Shown: positions 16,534 through 23,938, numbered from the stretch's first letter. The stretch is 37,306 nt of DNA from Candidatus Saccharimonadota bacterium (GCA_017404515.1 JAFRCG010000022.1:1-37306); one strand, 5' to 3'. The notes: generated from the letters alone by a model not told the origin. Program-made: numbers and translations.

Positions 16534-17346
16534 TCAAATCAGGAGGACGATTCCTATGCCGATAGTTACGCACGCTGCAAGAGCGGCAATCACCGCCCAG
16601 CGAATCAGCGTACCATCAAGCAGCATTTTTTCGTCCTCATCCTCGTCCTCATCGTCATCTTCCTCGATCCTTTTGTTTTCCAAGTCGTTTTCTTTTGTAC
16701 ACCATTTCAGATCGAGAGCTTCACCTTCTGCTTCTGTCTCCTCAGCTTCGGCTTTCGCCTCCACCTTGGAAACTTCCGCGGCTTCTGCAATAATTTCCGC
16801 AGCTTTCTCCTCTGTCTTTGCTTCCGCTTCAACTTCGGTTTCCGGCTCTTTGGCTTCAGCTGCCTCAGCTTTTGGCTCCTTGGGCTTCTCTTCCGGCTCG
16901 GCCTTTTTTGATCCACGATTGTATTCGTTGATCAATCTTGCCTTTGCCATTCCTACTACCCATGCGGCAATGGGGAAGAGCAGCAGCCACAGCTGCCAGA
17001 ATTTTGGTCCTGACTTATCCCAACCCCTGGCAATCGCAAATACAAGTGCAATCCCGTAAATCAGAATAAGCGTATTCCAGCTTGCCTCACGCTTTTTTCC
17101 TTCCTGGTTGATGGCCTGAAGGCCAATCAGCAAGATGGAAATCAGCACAAAGGTTGCCGGATACATTAAGAACCAGACTGACAATCCAAGCAACAGGGAA
17201 TTGATCCCGGCAAACATCCAAATGGCTTTTTTGCCGATACCTTCCTCTCTGCCACCTTCATCAATCGCTGCAGAATTGGCATAGATGCCAGATATCAACC
17301 CAGCAATTGCGCCAACAATGAAACTAAAAATTACAGTCTTACTCAT
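16534..17346 (-). CDS. Polytopic membrane protein with acidic Ala/Glu/Lys-rich linker, unknown
   Basis: Protein of 270 residues, not recognised. About five hydrophobic segments fill residues 3-135. A long charged Ala/Glu/Lys segment follows (about 140-235), then a strongly acidic run of Asp/Glu near 230-240 and a final membrane helix (about 249-268). It is the first gene of the operon with the 532-residue protein. It has an ideal ribosome site (AGGAGGT, 7 nt spacing) behind a 200-nt leader with three hairpins, and a consensus promoter. It is probably a membrane platform for its partner (inference from operon position only). Confidence 0.65.
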   Translation of the reverse strand: MSKTVIFSFIVGAIAGLISGIYANSAAIDEGGREEGIGKKAIWMFAGINSLLLGLSVWFLMYPATFVLISILLIGLQAINQEGKKREASWNTLILIYGIALVFAIARGWDKSGPKFWQLWLLLFPIAAWVVGMAKARLINEYNRGSKKAEPEEKPKEPKAEAAEAKEPETEVEAEAKTEEKAAEIIAEAAEVSKVEAKAEAEETEAEGEALDLKWCTKENDLENKRIEEDDDEDEDEDEKMLLDGTLIRWAVIAALAACVTIGIGIVLLI

Positions 17347-17546
17347 TGACTTTACCTCCTATTTTGATATCTATTTTCTGAAACTGAAATTCTATATAAA
17401 AACAGGAGGCTACCAACCTCCTGGAAAAGAGATTGGAACCTTGCTTTGCAAGGTCAGCACACACCAGATACATTTGTATCTGGGATGATTCGATTTTAAT
17501 GGCCGTCTAGATGCAGGTGGTGCTTAACAACTCTCCCACATAGACT
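17347..17546 (-). promoter_or_regulatory. Structured 200-nt leader with attenuator-like hairpin
   Basis: Read on the minus strand, the leader contains three perfect hairpins. The first is 17464-17483 (CCAGATAC, 4-nt loop). The second is 17438-17454 (ACCTTGC, 3-nt loop). The third is 17403-17423 (CAGGAGG, 7-nt loop, CCTCCTG) followed by five T, which is the form of an intrinsic terminator. The CCTCCT arm of the third could also pair with the gene's SD AGGAGG at 17355-17360. This arrangement is typical of transcription attenuators and riboswitches. No known class is recognised. Confidence 0.5.
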
Positions 17547-17552
17547 ACTTAC

Positions 17553-17581
17553 ATTGTATCACACTTTGCACAAAAAGTCAA
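17553..17581 (-). promoter_or_regulatory. Consensus promoter of the 17346-14918 operon
   Basis: Minus strand: -35 TTGACT, 17-bp spacer, -10 TACAAT preceded by GTGTGA. The element is nearly identical to those at 18829-18857 and 25920-25948. The predicted start is near 17546. Confidence 0.75.
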
Positions 17582-17639
17582 TAGTATCAACATATTTTGG
17601 TTATGTATAAAACAGGGGTGATAATAAACATAAGGTGTT

Positions 17640-17664
17640 ATTTTAGGCCAAAAATCCTTGATTT
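17640..17664 (-). promoter_or_regulatory. Possible upstream tandem promoter
   Basis: Minus strand: the 15-mer AAATCAAGGATTTTT, 4 nt, then TAAAAT. The same 15-mer at the same distance from TATAAT forms the tRNA promoter at 19509-19533. It may give a second, longer leader for the operon starting at 17346. The 15-mer is also part of an inverted repeat (CTTGATTTT, TACTT, AAAATCAAG). Confidence 0.35.
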
Positions 17665-17727
17665 TTACTTAAAATCAAGTCTAGTATGGCATAACAGGGG
17701 TACGGATAGCCAGCAAAAGATCAGCAT

Positions 17728-17758
17728 AAAAAAGCCCCCGCAGATTAACTGCAGGGGC
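17728..17758 (-). terminator. Intrinsic terminator of the 17863-18756 gene
   Basis: On the minus strand, a 10-bp stem (one mismatch) with loop TTAAT is followed by six T. It lies about 105 nt after the stop codon. Confidence 0.85.
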
Positions 17759-17776
17759 CAATACCAATTGTGGCAC

Positions 17777-17842
17777 GCCAGGGGCGTGTTTTGCGTGCTG
17801 TTTCTCTCTTTGATTTGAAATCTGGAACCACGCCCCTTTGGC
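17777..17842 (-). other. Long inverted repeat in the 3' untranslated region
   Basis: GCCAGGGGCGTG at 17777-17788 pairs with CACGCCCCTTTGGC at 17829-17842 (2-nt bulge), around a loop of about 40 nt. It lies between the stop at 17863 and the terminator at 17758. It may protect the mRNA 3' end. No gene is seen in the 516 bases between 17346 and 17863. Together with the leader, promoters and terminator this accounts for most of that gap. Confidence 0.45.
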
Positions 17843-17862
17843 TGTGCCCGAAAGGAGGTGGT

Positions 17863-18756
17863 TTACTTCTTGTTGCCGATAAAGAGTCTCTGCCTCAGAG
17901 CCTCTTTATCTCCGGAAAATTGCTCGATGAAGTCCTTGACCTCGTCAATTCTGACGCGGTCTCCGATTTCGCCATTCTCGATCCGGCGATAAACCTTTGT
18001 GAATGACGAGTTAAATGTTGCCCCGATCGCCTTATACTGGGCGATGGAAGCCTCGGCCTCGTCTTTATCTTCGTACTCGGTCCCGTCCAACTTGCTGGCG
18101 AAAAGCACGATATAAGGTATCATGCTTGCCTCAACGGCGGCCACTGTCTTCTTCGCCGACTTCAGTAAATCTGAATTAGCCCGGATGGCATTTTCCAGAT
18201 CCTCAGAGATGAACTCCTTTATAAGGGAGTTGTCTGCAGCCATTGCCTTCTTAATCCAGGCCCTCAGATCTCCGGACAGGCCAAAGCCTCTGTCGAAGTC
18301 GTATGCCTGATTGCCCAACTGCTCATAAAAGTCCATTGATTCCATTTTTCTGTTCATATTCTCATTCTCCTCTTCTGTGTTCTTTGCAACATTTTTGCGG
18401 ACAATCTTGCCCGCGGGTTCCGGCTTGTCGGCTTCTTTGTCGGTATCTGGTCCAGTAGACCCGTCGTCATCACCGCCGATGTCAGAAGCGATGCCTTTCA
18501 TCGATTCGTTGATGATGGCATCAACCGCTGCCGCGGCTGCCGCTGCGTCGTCGGCCTTCTTGTCATCTGCCTTTTTAGCATCATCCGCCTTTCCAGCAGT
18601 GTCATCGGGTTTCTTTGCAGCATCAGCCTTGTCTGCGGGTGCAGGCTCGGGCTTGGGTGCCTTTGCCTTCTTGTTATCTTTCTTATCATCGGGTTCGTCT
18701 TTGCCAGCAGGTTTTGCCGCTCCAAGAGCAGTCAAAATTTTTCCATCAAGCTTCAT
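17863..18756 (-). CDS. Ala/Lys/Asp-rich protein with helical C-terminal domain, unknown
   Basis: Protein of 297 residues, not recognised. The first 130 residues are low-complexity Ala/Lys/Asp/Pro. A predicted helical domain (about 135-297) follows, starting near MDFYEQLGNQAYDFDRG and ending RLFIGNKK. There is no signal peptide or membrane helix, so it is probably cytoplasmic. The start at 18756 is set by an AAGGAGG ribosome site 7 nt upstream. It has a consensus promoter, a 65-nt leader and a strong terminator, so it is likely well expressed. It shares its promoter type with the 17346-14918 operon and the gene at 25849, so co-regulation is inferred. The DNA looks GC-richer than the flanking genes by eye. 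Confidence 0.65.
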   Translation of the reverse strand: MKLDGKILTALGAAKPAGKDEPDDKKDNKKAKAPKPEPAPADKADAAKKPDDTAGKADDAKKADDKKADDAAAAAAAVDAIINESMKGIASDIGGDDDGSTGPDTDKEADKPEPAGKIVRKNVAKNTEEENENMNRKMESMDFYEQLGNQAYDFDRGFGLSGDLRAWIKKAMAADNSLIKEFISEDLENAIRANSDLLKSAKKTVAAVEASMIPYIVLFASKLDGTEYEDKDEAEASIAQYKAIGATFNSSFTKVYRRIENGEIGDRVRIDEVKDFIEQFSGDKEALRQRLFIGNKK

Positions 18757-18828
18757 ATTGGATCCTCCTTCCAAAACAAATTTTTAAGTTACTTGCCCCA
18801 GCTAGGGCGCAATTGGTATTGTGATTAC

Positions 18829-18857
18829 ATTGTATCATACTTTGCTAGAAAAGTCAA
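18829..18857 (-). promoter_or_regulatory. Consensus promoter of the 17863-18756 gene
   Basis: Minus strand: TTGACT, 17-bp spacer, TACAAT. It differs from the element at 17553-17581 at 4 of 29 positions by my alignment. Confidence 0.75.
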
Positions 18858-18896
18858 GTATTACAATGCATTTTTAGGATTTTTCCAGATAGGAAT

Positions 18897-18980
18897 TTAA
18901 GCAAAAACTTTTTAATTTTAAGCAAAAGTGGCTTGGACTTAAGCAAAAGAAGTATTTATTTTACCAAAAGCGGTTTAGAT
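18897..18980 (+). repeat. Four 21-bp direct repeats
   Basis: Units begin at 18897, 18918, 18939 and 18960. The first three start with TTAAGCAAAA and the fourth with TTTACCAAAA. Units two and four also share the pattern AAAAGYGGYTTRGAY. Exact 21-bp (two helical turns) spacing between divergent promoters suggests protein-binding iterons. However, the unit is also a multiple of three and the differences between units two and four fall largely at third codon positions of an open frame. Confidence 0.7.
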
Positions 18981-18992
18981 TTTAGTGTATGC

Positions 18993-18998
18993 TATAAT
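18993..18998 (+). promoter_or_regulatory. Extended -10 of the 19005 gene
   Basis: TATGCTATAAT with the hexamer 6 nt before the ATG at 19005. It predicts a leaderless mRNA and lies immediately after the 21-bp repeats. Confidence 0.65.
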
Positions 18999-19004
18999 AA
19001 GCTT

Positions 19005-19451
19005 ATGGTAAGAAGTGACACCGCTTTACTAAAATATGTCATGCGGCATGACGACAAAAGTGATATGCTCCACAGCTCTAGTTACGCCAAGGCTCAGAAC
19101 GGAGAGAGTTTTGGTGCGGCTGGTGGATCTACTTTCTCTGAGCGGCAGAATATAGAGGAAAAACGCCGCTATATCCAGGGCTATAGAAACTCCAAAATCA
19201 TGAATGAATACTATGGAGTAGAGCGGGCACGCGCCACAGTCCCAAGAGCAGGCGGAGTAGCTGGACGGTCCCCAAATGCGGGCGGCTCAGACAACCCAAT
19301 GGATGTAGCTATGAGTAGGGCAAAATTCAGCGCCAGTGGTGGTAGAGGAATGCCAGCAACTGCTGGTATGGGAGGTCAGGCCCCAAACAGAGGTCCCGTG
19401 CTCAATAACGCCAGAGCGCCACAAATCCCTACCCGTAGAGCCGGCATCTAG
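19005..19451 (+). CDS. Small Gly/Ala/Arg-rich protein, unknown
   Basis: Protein of 148 residues, not recognised. A polar N-terminal half (about 1-75; LLKYVMRHDDKSDM, EEKRRYIQGYRNSKIMNEYYG) is followed by a disordered Gly/Ala/Arg/Pro-rich half ending TRRAGI. No membrane segment is seen. The start at 19005 is preferred on promoter spacing, although the frame stays open upstream to about 18849 through the 21-bp repeats. Confidence 0.55.
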   Translation: MVRSDTALLKYVMRHDDKSDMLHSSSYAKAQNGESFGAAGGSTFSERQNIEEKRRYIQGYRNSKIMNEYYGVERARATVPRAGGVAGRSPNAGGSDNPMDVAMSRAKFSASGGRGMPATAGMGGQAPNRGPVLNNARAPQIPTRRAGI

Positions 19452-19508
19452 CTAGCCCCATAGATTAGCCAGCAATCTCTCTTGACCAAAAGTGTAAAAT
19501 ATATTTTG

Positions 19509-19533
19509 AAATCAAGGATTTTTATGCTATAAT
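19509..19533 (+). promoter_or_regulatory. Promoter of the tRNA-His/tRNA-Gly unit
   Basis: AAATCAAGGATTTTT, 4 nt, then TATAAT at 19528-19533 (TATGCTATAAT). tRNA-His begins 27 nt after the hexamer. Confidence 0.6.
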
Positions 19534-19560
19534 CTATCTTACGGGGGAGTTATTTGCGAT

Positions 19561-19638
19561 GGCGGGTGTAGCTCAGTTGGTTAGAGCGTCTGATTGTGGT
19601 CCAGAAGGTCGCTGGTTCGAAACCAGTCACCCGCCCCA
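19561..19638 (+). tRNA. tRNA-His (anticodon GTG)
   Basis: Cloverleaf read by eye: G at -1, acceptor GCGGGTG/CACCCGC, D stem GCTC/GAGC, anticodon loop TTGTGGT, T arm GCTGG-TTCGAAA-CCAGT, discriminator C and encoded CCA. The templated G-1 opposite C73 is the identity element of tRNA-His. The last anticodon-stem pair is an A/C mismatch. Confidence 0.95.
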
Positions 19639-19658
19639 TAAAGCAAGCAACAAAGCAA

Positions 19659-19733
19659 GCGAGTATCGTACAACGGCTAGTATACAAGTTTTCCAAACTT
19701 GGGATGAGGTTTCGACTACCTCTACTCGCACCA
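19659..19733 (+). tRNA. tRNA-Gly (anticodon TCC)
   Basis: Acceptor GCGAGTA/TACTCGC, anticodon stem CAAGT/ACTTG with loop TTTCCAA, T arm GAGGT-TTCGACT-ACCTC, discriminator A and encoded CCA. It lies 20 nt after tRNA-His. The spacer repeats AAAGCAAGC twice. Confidence 0.93.
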
Positions 19734-19736
19734 ACA

Positions 19737-19760
19737 GCACTCTTAGATGGGTGTTTTTTT
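19737..19760 (+). terminator. Terminator of the tRNA unit
   Basis: A short CACTC...GGGTG stem followed by seven T, right after tRNA-Gly. Confidence 0.65.
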
Positions 19761-19804
19761 GTTGATAAAATAAGGATTAGCGTATTTACAGACGAGCCTT
19801 TATC

Positions 19805-19822
19805 ACGTAAAATAATTTACGT
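19805..19822. promoter_or_regulatory. Palindrome upstream of the methyltransferase gene
   Basis: ACGTAAA, 4 nt, TTTACGT: a perfect 7-bp inverted repeat 22 nt before the start at 19845. It is a candidate operator, for example for autoregulation of the restriction-modification genes. No controller protein gene is present. Confidence 0.4.
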
Positions 19823-19844
19823 ATAACACAGAATCAGAAAAGGT

Positions 19845-20939
19845 ATGAGTCAAAAATTTAATGTAATTGATTTATTTGCCGGTGTGGGCGGATTGAGCTT
19901 TGGATTTGAAGAAATGAAGGAGTTCAATATCGTAGCTGCCAATGAAATTTTGCCAGATATTGCTAAATCTTACGAGCTAAATCATCCAAAGACTAAGATG
20001 CTAACTTGCGATATTGCAGACATAACAGAGGACATGCTAAAAGCAGCAACTGGCGGCCAAAAAATAGACTTGGTGGTGGGTGGCCCGCCATGCCAATCTT
20101 ACTCTACCCTAGGCAAAAGGCAAATGGACGAGCGCGCCAATATGTTTGTTCAGTATAAGAGAATTCTAGAGATGCTTCGGCCACGCGCCTTTGTCTTTGA
20201 AAATGTTTCCGGTCTCTTGAGCATGCAGGGTGGGAAGCTTTTTCCCAAGATTAGAAATGAGTTTGAAGAACTTGGCTACACCCTAAAATACCAGTTACTA
20301 AATGCCGCAGATTACGGTGTCCCCCAAGAGCGCAAGCGTATTGTCCTAGTTGGTTTTATGGGGGAAAACACCTTTGAATATCCCAAGAAAACACATGGTA
20401 GCGGCGCCGGATTAAAACCTTATGTTACTCTAGAAGATGCTATCGGCGATTTGCCCAAAATAAAAAGTGGGGAGTCAAACAATAATTACGCCAAAGACCC
20501 AGACAATAGTTTTCTCAAATTTGTAAGGAGAAATGGAAAAACGATATTAACCGAGCATTCTGCCCCCAAAAATAACCAGCGCCTAATTGCATTAATGGAA
20601 GCACTTGGCGACGGCCAAGACAAAAATGATTTGCCAGAGGAGCTGAGGCCAACCAGTGGCTATGGCAACACTTACGCTAAATTATGGTGGAAGCGGCCGG
20701 CAACTACCATCACTAGGAATTTTTCTTGCCCATCATCTTCTAGGTGTATCCATCCTAGAGATTCCAGAGCGTTGAGCAATCGTGAGGGTGCAAGATTGCA
20801 AAGTTTCCCAGATGATTACAAATTTTATGGTTCTCAGACCAGCATAAAACTAGGCATAGGCAATGCGGTGCCGTGCTTGCTTTCTAGGGCTATTGCAAAA
20901 CAGATGCTAAAAGCATTGCAAGAGAGTATCAAGTTGTAG
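19845..20939 (+). CDS. DNA cytosine-5 methyltransferase
   Basis: Protein of 364 residues with the standard C5-MTase order: motif I DLFAGVGGLSFGF, motif IV GGPPCQSYSTLGKR (catalytic Cys about 83), motif VI FVFENVSGLLS, motif VIII QERKRIVLVGF, a short target-recognition region (about 185-290), motif IX REGARLQSFPDDY and motif X GIGNAVP. It methylates cytosine at C5 in a specific site using SAM. The site cannot be read from the sequence. An AAAAGG stretch precedes the ATG. The putative endonuclease follows after 32 nt, making a type II restriction-modification pair. Confidence 0.95.
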   Translation: MSQKFNVIDLFAGVGGLSFGFEEMKEFNIVAANEILPDIAKSYELNHPKTKMLTCDIADITEDMLKAATGGQKIDLVVGGPPCQSYSTLGKRQMDERANMFVQYKRILEMLRPRAFVFENVSGLLSMQGGKLFPKIRNEFEELGYTLKYQLLNAADYGVPQERKRIVLVGFMGENTFEYPKKTHGSGAGLKPYVTLEDAIGDLPKIKSGESNNNYAKDPDNSFLKFVRRNGKTILTEHSAPKNNQRLIALMEALGDGQDKNDLPEELRPTSGYGNTYAKLWWKRPATTITRNFSCPSSSRCIHPRDSRALSNREGARLQSFPDDYKFYGSQTSIKLGIGNAVPCLLSRAIAKQMLKALQESIKL

Positions 20940-20971
20940 TAGAATTATGATACTAATTCATAAGGAGATAA

Positions 20972-21799
20972 ATGGTTTCCGGTAGAAACAGATCAAGCGG
21001 GTGGAAACATGCAAAATTATCTGGTCACAAGAATGAAGACCTTGTTTGTGATTTGCTAAAAACCGATAAAGCCGCCCAAAACAGATTGAAAAAGATAGCA
21101 AAGATAGAGGATGCCGATTTTGTAGATTGCGACTCCGGCGGATTGCACGAAAAACATATTTTGAGCGCACTAGGCGGCAAAACGGCAAATAAAGCAGATA
21201 TAACTGCAAAATTTACCAATGGTAAGAAAATAGGTATTTCCCTAAAAAAGAGCCTAAGAGGCCAGGCTTATCTTATTAAACCAGAAACTTTCATCAAGGG
21301 TATAGAGACGCAGTATAACACCACAATTCCAGAAAATGTCAAAAAAGCAATATTATTGTTCTGGGGTCCTGTACCTAATATTGCTGATATCACCAGCAAG
21401 TACAGCGTAAATCCAAAAAATACAGCTCTTGAGTTGCACAAGAAAAGTCTTACGGCTGACACTCTAAAAAGATACGATGAGTCTCTGTATAACGCCTTGA
21501 TAGCTTGGTTCAAAGAGAATATCTATACCATCACGGATTTTTGCCTCTCAAAAGGACTTGCTCTTTGTCCAGACGATAGCGCTACGGTTATCTGGTACAA
21601 GAATATGCTCGGCGAAAATGATATTGACGACATGTATAATATCAGCGATTTGTGTGAGAAAGCAGAAGCGCGCAAGGATATGATCACCTATAGTACTAGA
21701 AATGGCGGAACAACAATAACACTGCCATTTGGCTTTGTAGAATGGCATCAGGGATGCATGCAGTTTCATCATAAGCATGAAAGCATAGCAAAACTATAG
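20972..21799 (+). CDS. Putative type II restriction endonuclease (PD-(D/E)XK-like)
   Basis: Protein of 275 residues placed 32 nt after the C5-methyltransferase, with an AAGGAG site. Residues 60-100 resemble a PD-(D/E)XK core: ADITAKFTNGKKIGISLKKS, with Asp about 76 and a Ser-Leu-Lys triplet (90-92) where most enzymes have Glu-x-Lys. The C-terminal end contains WHQGCMQFHHKH. Recognition by this pattern plus linkage is good but not certain, and I cannot name the site. Alternatively it could be another nuclease or a modification-dependent partner. Confidence 0.75.
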   Translation: MVSGRNRSSGWKHAKLSGHKNEDLVCDLLKTDKAAQNRLKKIAKIEDADFVDCDSGGLHEKHILSALGGKTANKADITAKFTNGKKIGISLKKSLRGQAYLIKPETFIKGIETQYNTTIPENVKKAILLFWGPVPNIADITSKYSVNPKNTALELHKKSLTADTLKRYDESLYNALIAWFKENIYTITDFCLSKGLALCPDDSATVIWYKNMLGENDIDDMYNISDLCEKAEARKDMITYSTRNGGTTITLPFGFVEWHQGCMQFHHKHESIAKL

Positions 21800-21815
21800 C
21801 CCTAGCAACTGTCTA

Positions 21816-23159
21816 TTACTGGAAAAACGCCAGATAGATCAGCGCGCCTACCCCAGCACCTAGCAATATCGTCAAAATCACTGCAATAATTAGCCCGTAA
21901 CTTCTGACTTTTTCCTCTTTTGGCGCAATGATAATAGTTTCTTTGGTGTGGGTAATGCGCCTTGGCTCGGCCTCAGGAGCGGCTGGGTGGGTTCTCTCTG
22001 GCTCTTTGTGCTCCGGTTTTTGAGCTTTTTCACGGTAAATATTCTTGAGTACGGAATGGCGTGGTCGCTCTGCGGCGATCTCAGAAAATTCTTTAGTAGC
22101 CGCGGCGGCGCTAGTAGCTGCTCCGGCTCCAGAAAGTGGGCGTTTTTCTACGCTAACAGAGGTAAGAAACGGAGATTTACCATCAATTGTGTATGGCCCT
22201 TTGTAGCGATTTGGCCTTGGCGTGGAAACGCCACTCTCTCTGCGGCTATCTGTATCAGCGTCACCTGCTTCAAACAGAGGCTTAGGCTCTGCTACAAAAT
22301 CTTCTGTTTCTTCCATTTCTCTAATTGCATCACCTACGGTCTTGTTCCCGTTCAAGATTTCGTCAGAGAGGCTGTCCATATCATCTAGCGCCTCAATTTC
22401 TTCGGCAAAGTCACTAGCCTCTTTGGAGAGATTATCAGATAGCGATGGCGTGTTGTCTTCCTCTGGATCATCGGCAAAACCAGCCAAAGCTACCGCTAGG
22501 TCAGCATCGCTCATTAGGGGTGGAGTATCATCCAAGAAATCTGCAGTAGCATCAATCAATGGTTGTCTTGAGGAAACTGGCTTTGGAACCTTGCGTGGCT
22601 CTCTAGCCGGAGCAGAAGGCAAATTTACCGCGCCAGAGCGTGTAATCTTTACTGGGCGCTTTCTGCGGCCACTCATAGGGGCGGCGGTAGCGATTTCTGG
22701 CATAGCGCCATCGGCGGTAGTGATAATCGTGGTCCTCTGTACTACTCTGGCAGGTGTCTCCATCTGTGGCATATTACTGCGCGCTGTACTAATTGGCACC
22801 GGGCGTTTTCTAGGAACTTTAGATCTTGGCGGCCTAACCACCGCAGGTCTAACAGGGGTGTCCGCCTTAGCCTCCACTACCTTACGAGTATCAACCTGTC
22901 CTTCAGATTGCATGCTGGAGCTTCTCTGAGGCATCTGGGGGCGTCCTGGTACAAAATCCATAAATCTGCCCCTACTAACCACAACCGGCTTCTCTGCGGC
23001 CTCTGGTGGCTTTTTAGCGGCATTTACTGAAGATGTAGCGCTCTTTGTGCTAGTTTTCTTTGCCACCTTTGCAGAAACCCCTGCCGGTTTTTTTGCCCGT
23101 GAAAAACCATCTGTAGTTTTTACGGGGGTTTTCTTAGGCGTGGTAGCTTTCTCTGTCAT
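21816..23159 (-). CDS. Tail-anchored, disordered Lys/Pro/Arg-rich protein, unknown
   Basis: Protein of 447 residues. Residues 1-190 are low-complexity Lys/Thr/Ala/Pro/Arg. An acidic central part follows (about 190-300), then a basic stretch and a single C-terminal membrane helix (about 421-444; YGLIIAVILTILLGAGVGALIYLAF). The bulk should therefore be cytoplasmic. No domain is recognised. It starts 2 nt after the tpiA stop, so the two are cotranscribed. No clear Shine-Dalgarno sequence is seen, so translational coupling is likely. Confidence 0.65.
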   Translation of the reverse strand: MTEKATTPKKTPVKTTDGFSRAKKPAGVSAKVAKKTSTKSATSSVNAAKKPPEAAEKPVVVSRGRFMDFVPGRPQMPQRSSSMQSEGQVDTRKVVEAKADTPVRPAVVRPPRSKVPRKRPVPISTARSNMPQMETPARVVQRTTIITTADGAMPEIATAAPMSGRRKRPVKITRSGAVNLPSAPAREPRKVPKPVSSRQPLIDATADFLDDTPPLMSDADLAVALAGFADDPEEDNTPSLSDNLSKEASDFAEEIEALDDMDSLSDEILNGNKTVGDAIREMEETEDFVAEPKPLFEAGDADTDSRRESGVSTPRPNRYKGPYTIDGKSPFLTSVSVEKRPLSGAGAATSAAAATKEFSEIAAERPRHSVLKNIYREKAQKPEHKEPERTHPAAPEAEPRRITHTKETIIIAPKEEKVRSYGLIIAVILTILLGAGVGALIYLAFFQ

Positions 23160-23161
23160 AT

Positions 23162-23932
23162 TTACAATTTTATTTTCTTAGCGAGTTCTATTATATCAAT
23201 AAACTGGTCAGCAATCAATGAGGCTCCCCCAATCAATAGTCCATCTATCCCTGGAATAGTGAGATAAGCCCCCGCATTGGACGGATTTACGCTTCCTCCA
23301 TAGAGTAGAGGCATTTTTTCGGCGATTTCTTTGCCGTAAGTGTCGCTCAGATGCTCTCTGATGATTTTAACGCTCTCAGCAATATCATCTGGAACAGCCG
23401 GGTGCGCACCCTTTACCCCAGAGATAGCCCAAACTGGCTCGTAGGCAATAATTACTTTGTCTAGATCTTCTCTAGAAACATCTGCTAGACCAGAGATCAG
23501 CTGGTCTCTCAAAACATCTTTGGTTTCTCCAAAAGACCTCTGGGATTCGGTCTCGCCAATACAAAGAATAGGGGTGATATTGTTGCGGATACAGGCTGCC
23601 ACCTTTTCTCTGATCATGTTATCAGTTTCATTAAAAACATGGCGCCGCTCTGAATGTCCTACAATGATGTAATTCACCAACCCGCGTAGCTGCGTAACAG
23701 AGGTCTCGCCAGTGTATGCCCCGTAATCTTTGGCGTTACAGTTTTGTGCCGCCAGTTTTAGCTTTTTGCGGTCAATCTGCAAAGAAAGTGGCTGCAAAGC
23801 GATGCTAGATGGCGCAATCACAATCTGTAAGCCCCTTGCTGGCTTAATGCGCTTTAGAAGTTTATGAAGATAGATAGACGATTCACCAATGGTAAAATTC
23901 ATCTTCCAGTTGCCCACGATATAAGTTCTCAT
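23162..23932 (-). CDS. tpiA: Triosephosphate isomerase
   Basis: Protein of 256 residues, the normal length. It interconverts dihydroxyacetone phosphate and glyceraldehyde 3-phosphate. Catalytic residues are visible: Asn8 and Lys10 in VGNWKMN, His in VGHSERR, Glu in AYEPVWAISG. The phosphate-binding YGGSVN is also present. The start at 23932 (MRTYIVGNWK) is fixed by homology and by a TATAAT 6 nt upstream. A longer frame runs through the promoter and is not used. Together with the phosphoketolase genes it supplies lower glycolysis from pentose or hexose phosphates. Confidence 0.96.
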   Translation of the reverse strand: MRTYIVGNWKMNFTIGESSIYLHKLLKRIKPARGLQIVIAPSSIALQPLSLQIDRKKLKLAAQNCNAKDYGAYTGETSVTQLRGLVNYIIVGHSERRHVFNETDNMIREKVAACIRNNITPILCIGETESQRSFGETKDVLRDQLISGLADVSREDLDKVIIAYEPVWAISGVKGAHPAVPDDIAESVKIIREHLSDTYGKEIAEKMPLLYGGSVNPSNAGAYLTIPGIDGLLIGGASLIADQFIDIIELAKKIKL

Positions 23933-23938
23933 AATGGT

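Noticed and set aside
14911-16911. Long open frames on the plus strand opposite the 14918-17346 genes
   Set aside because: They are shadows produced by low-complexity Pro/Gly/Glu/Lys codons of the minus-strand genes. They lack promoters, SDs and domain patterns.
8463-18756. Prophage or integrated conjugative element
   Set aside because: No integrase, transposase, terminase, relaxase or att-like direct repeats are seen. The block is better described as a cell-surface gene cluster.
19559-19826. Two overlapping open frames over the tRNA region
   Set aside because: They run through tRNA-His, tRNA-Gly and the terminator. The frames have no ribosome site and no recognisable protein.
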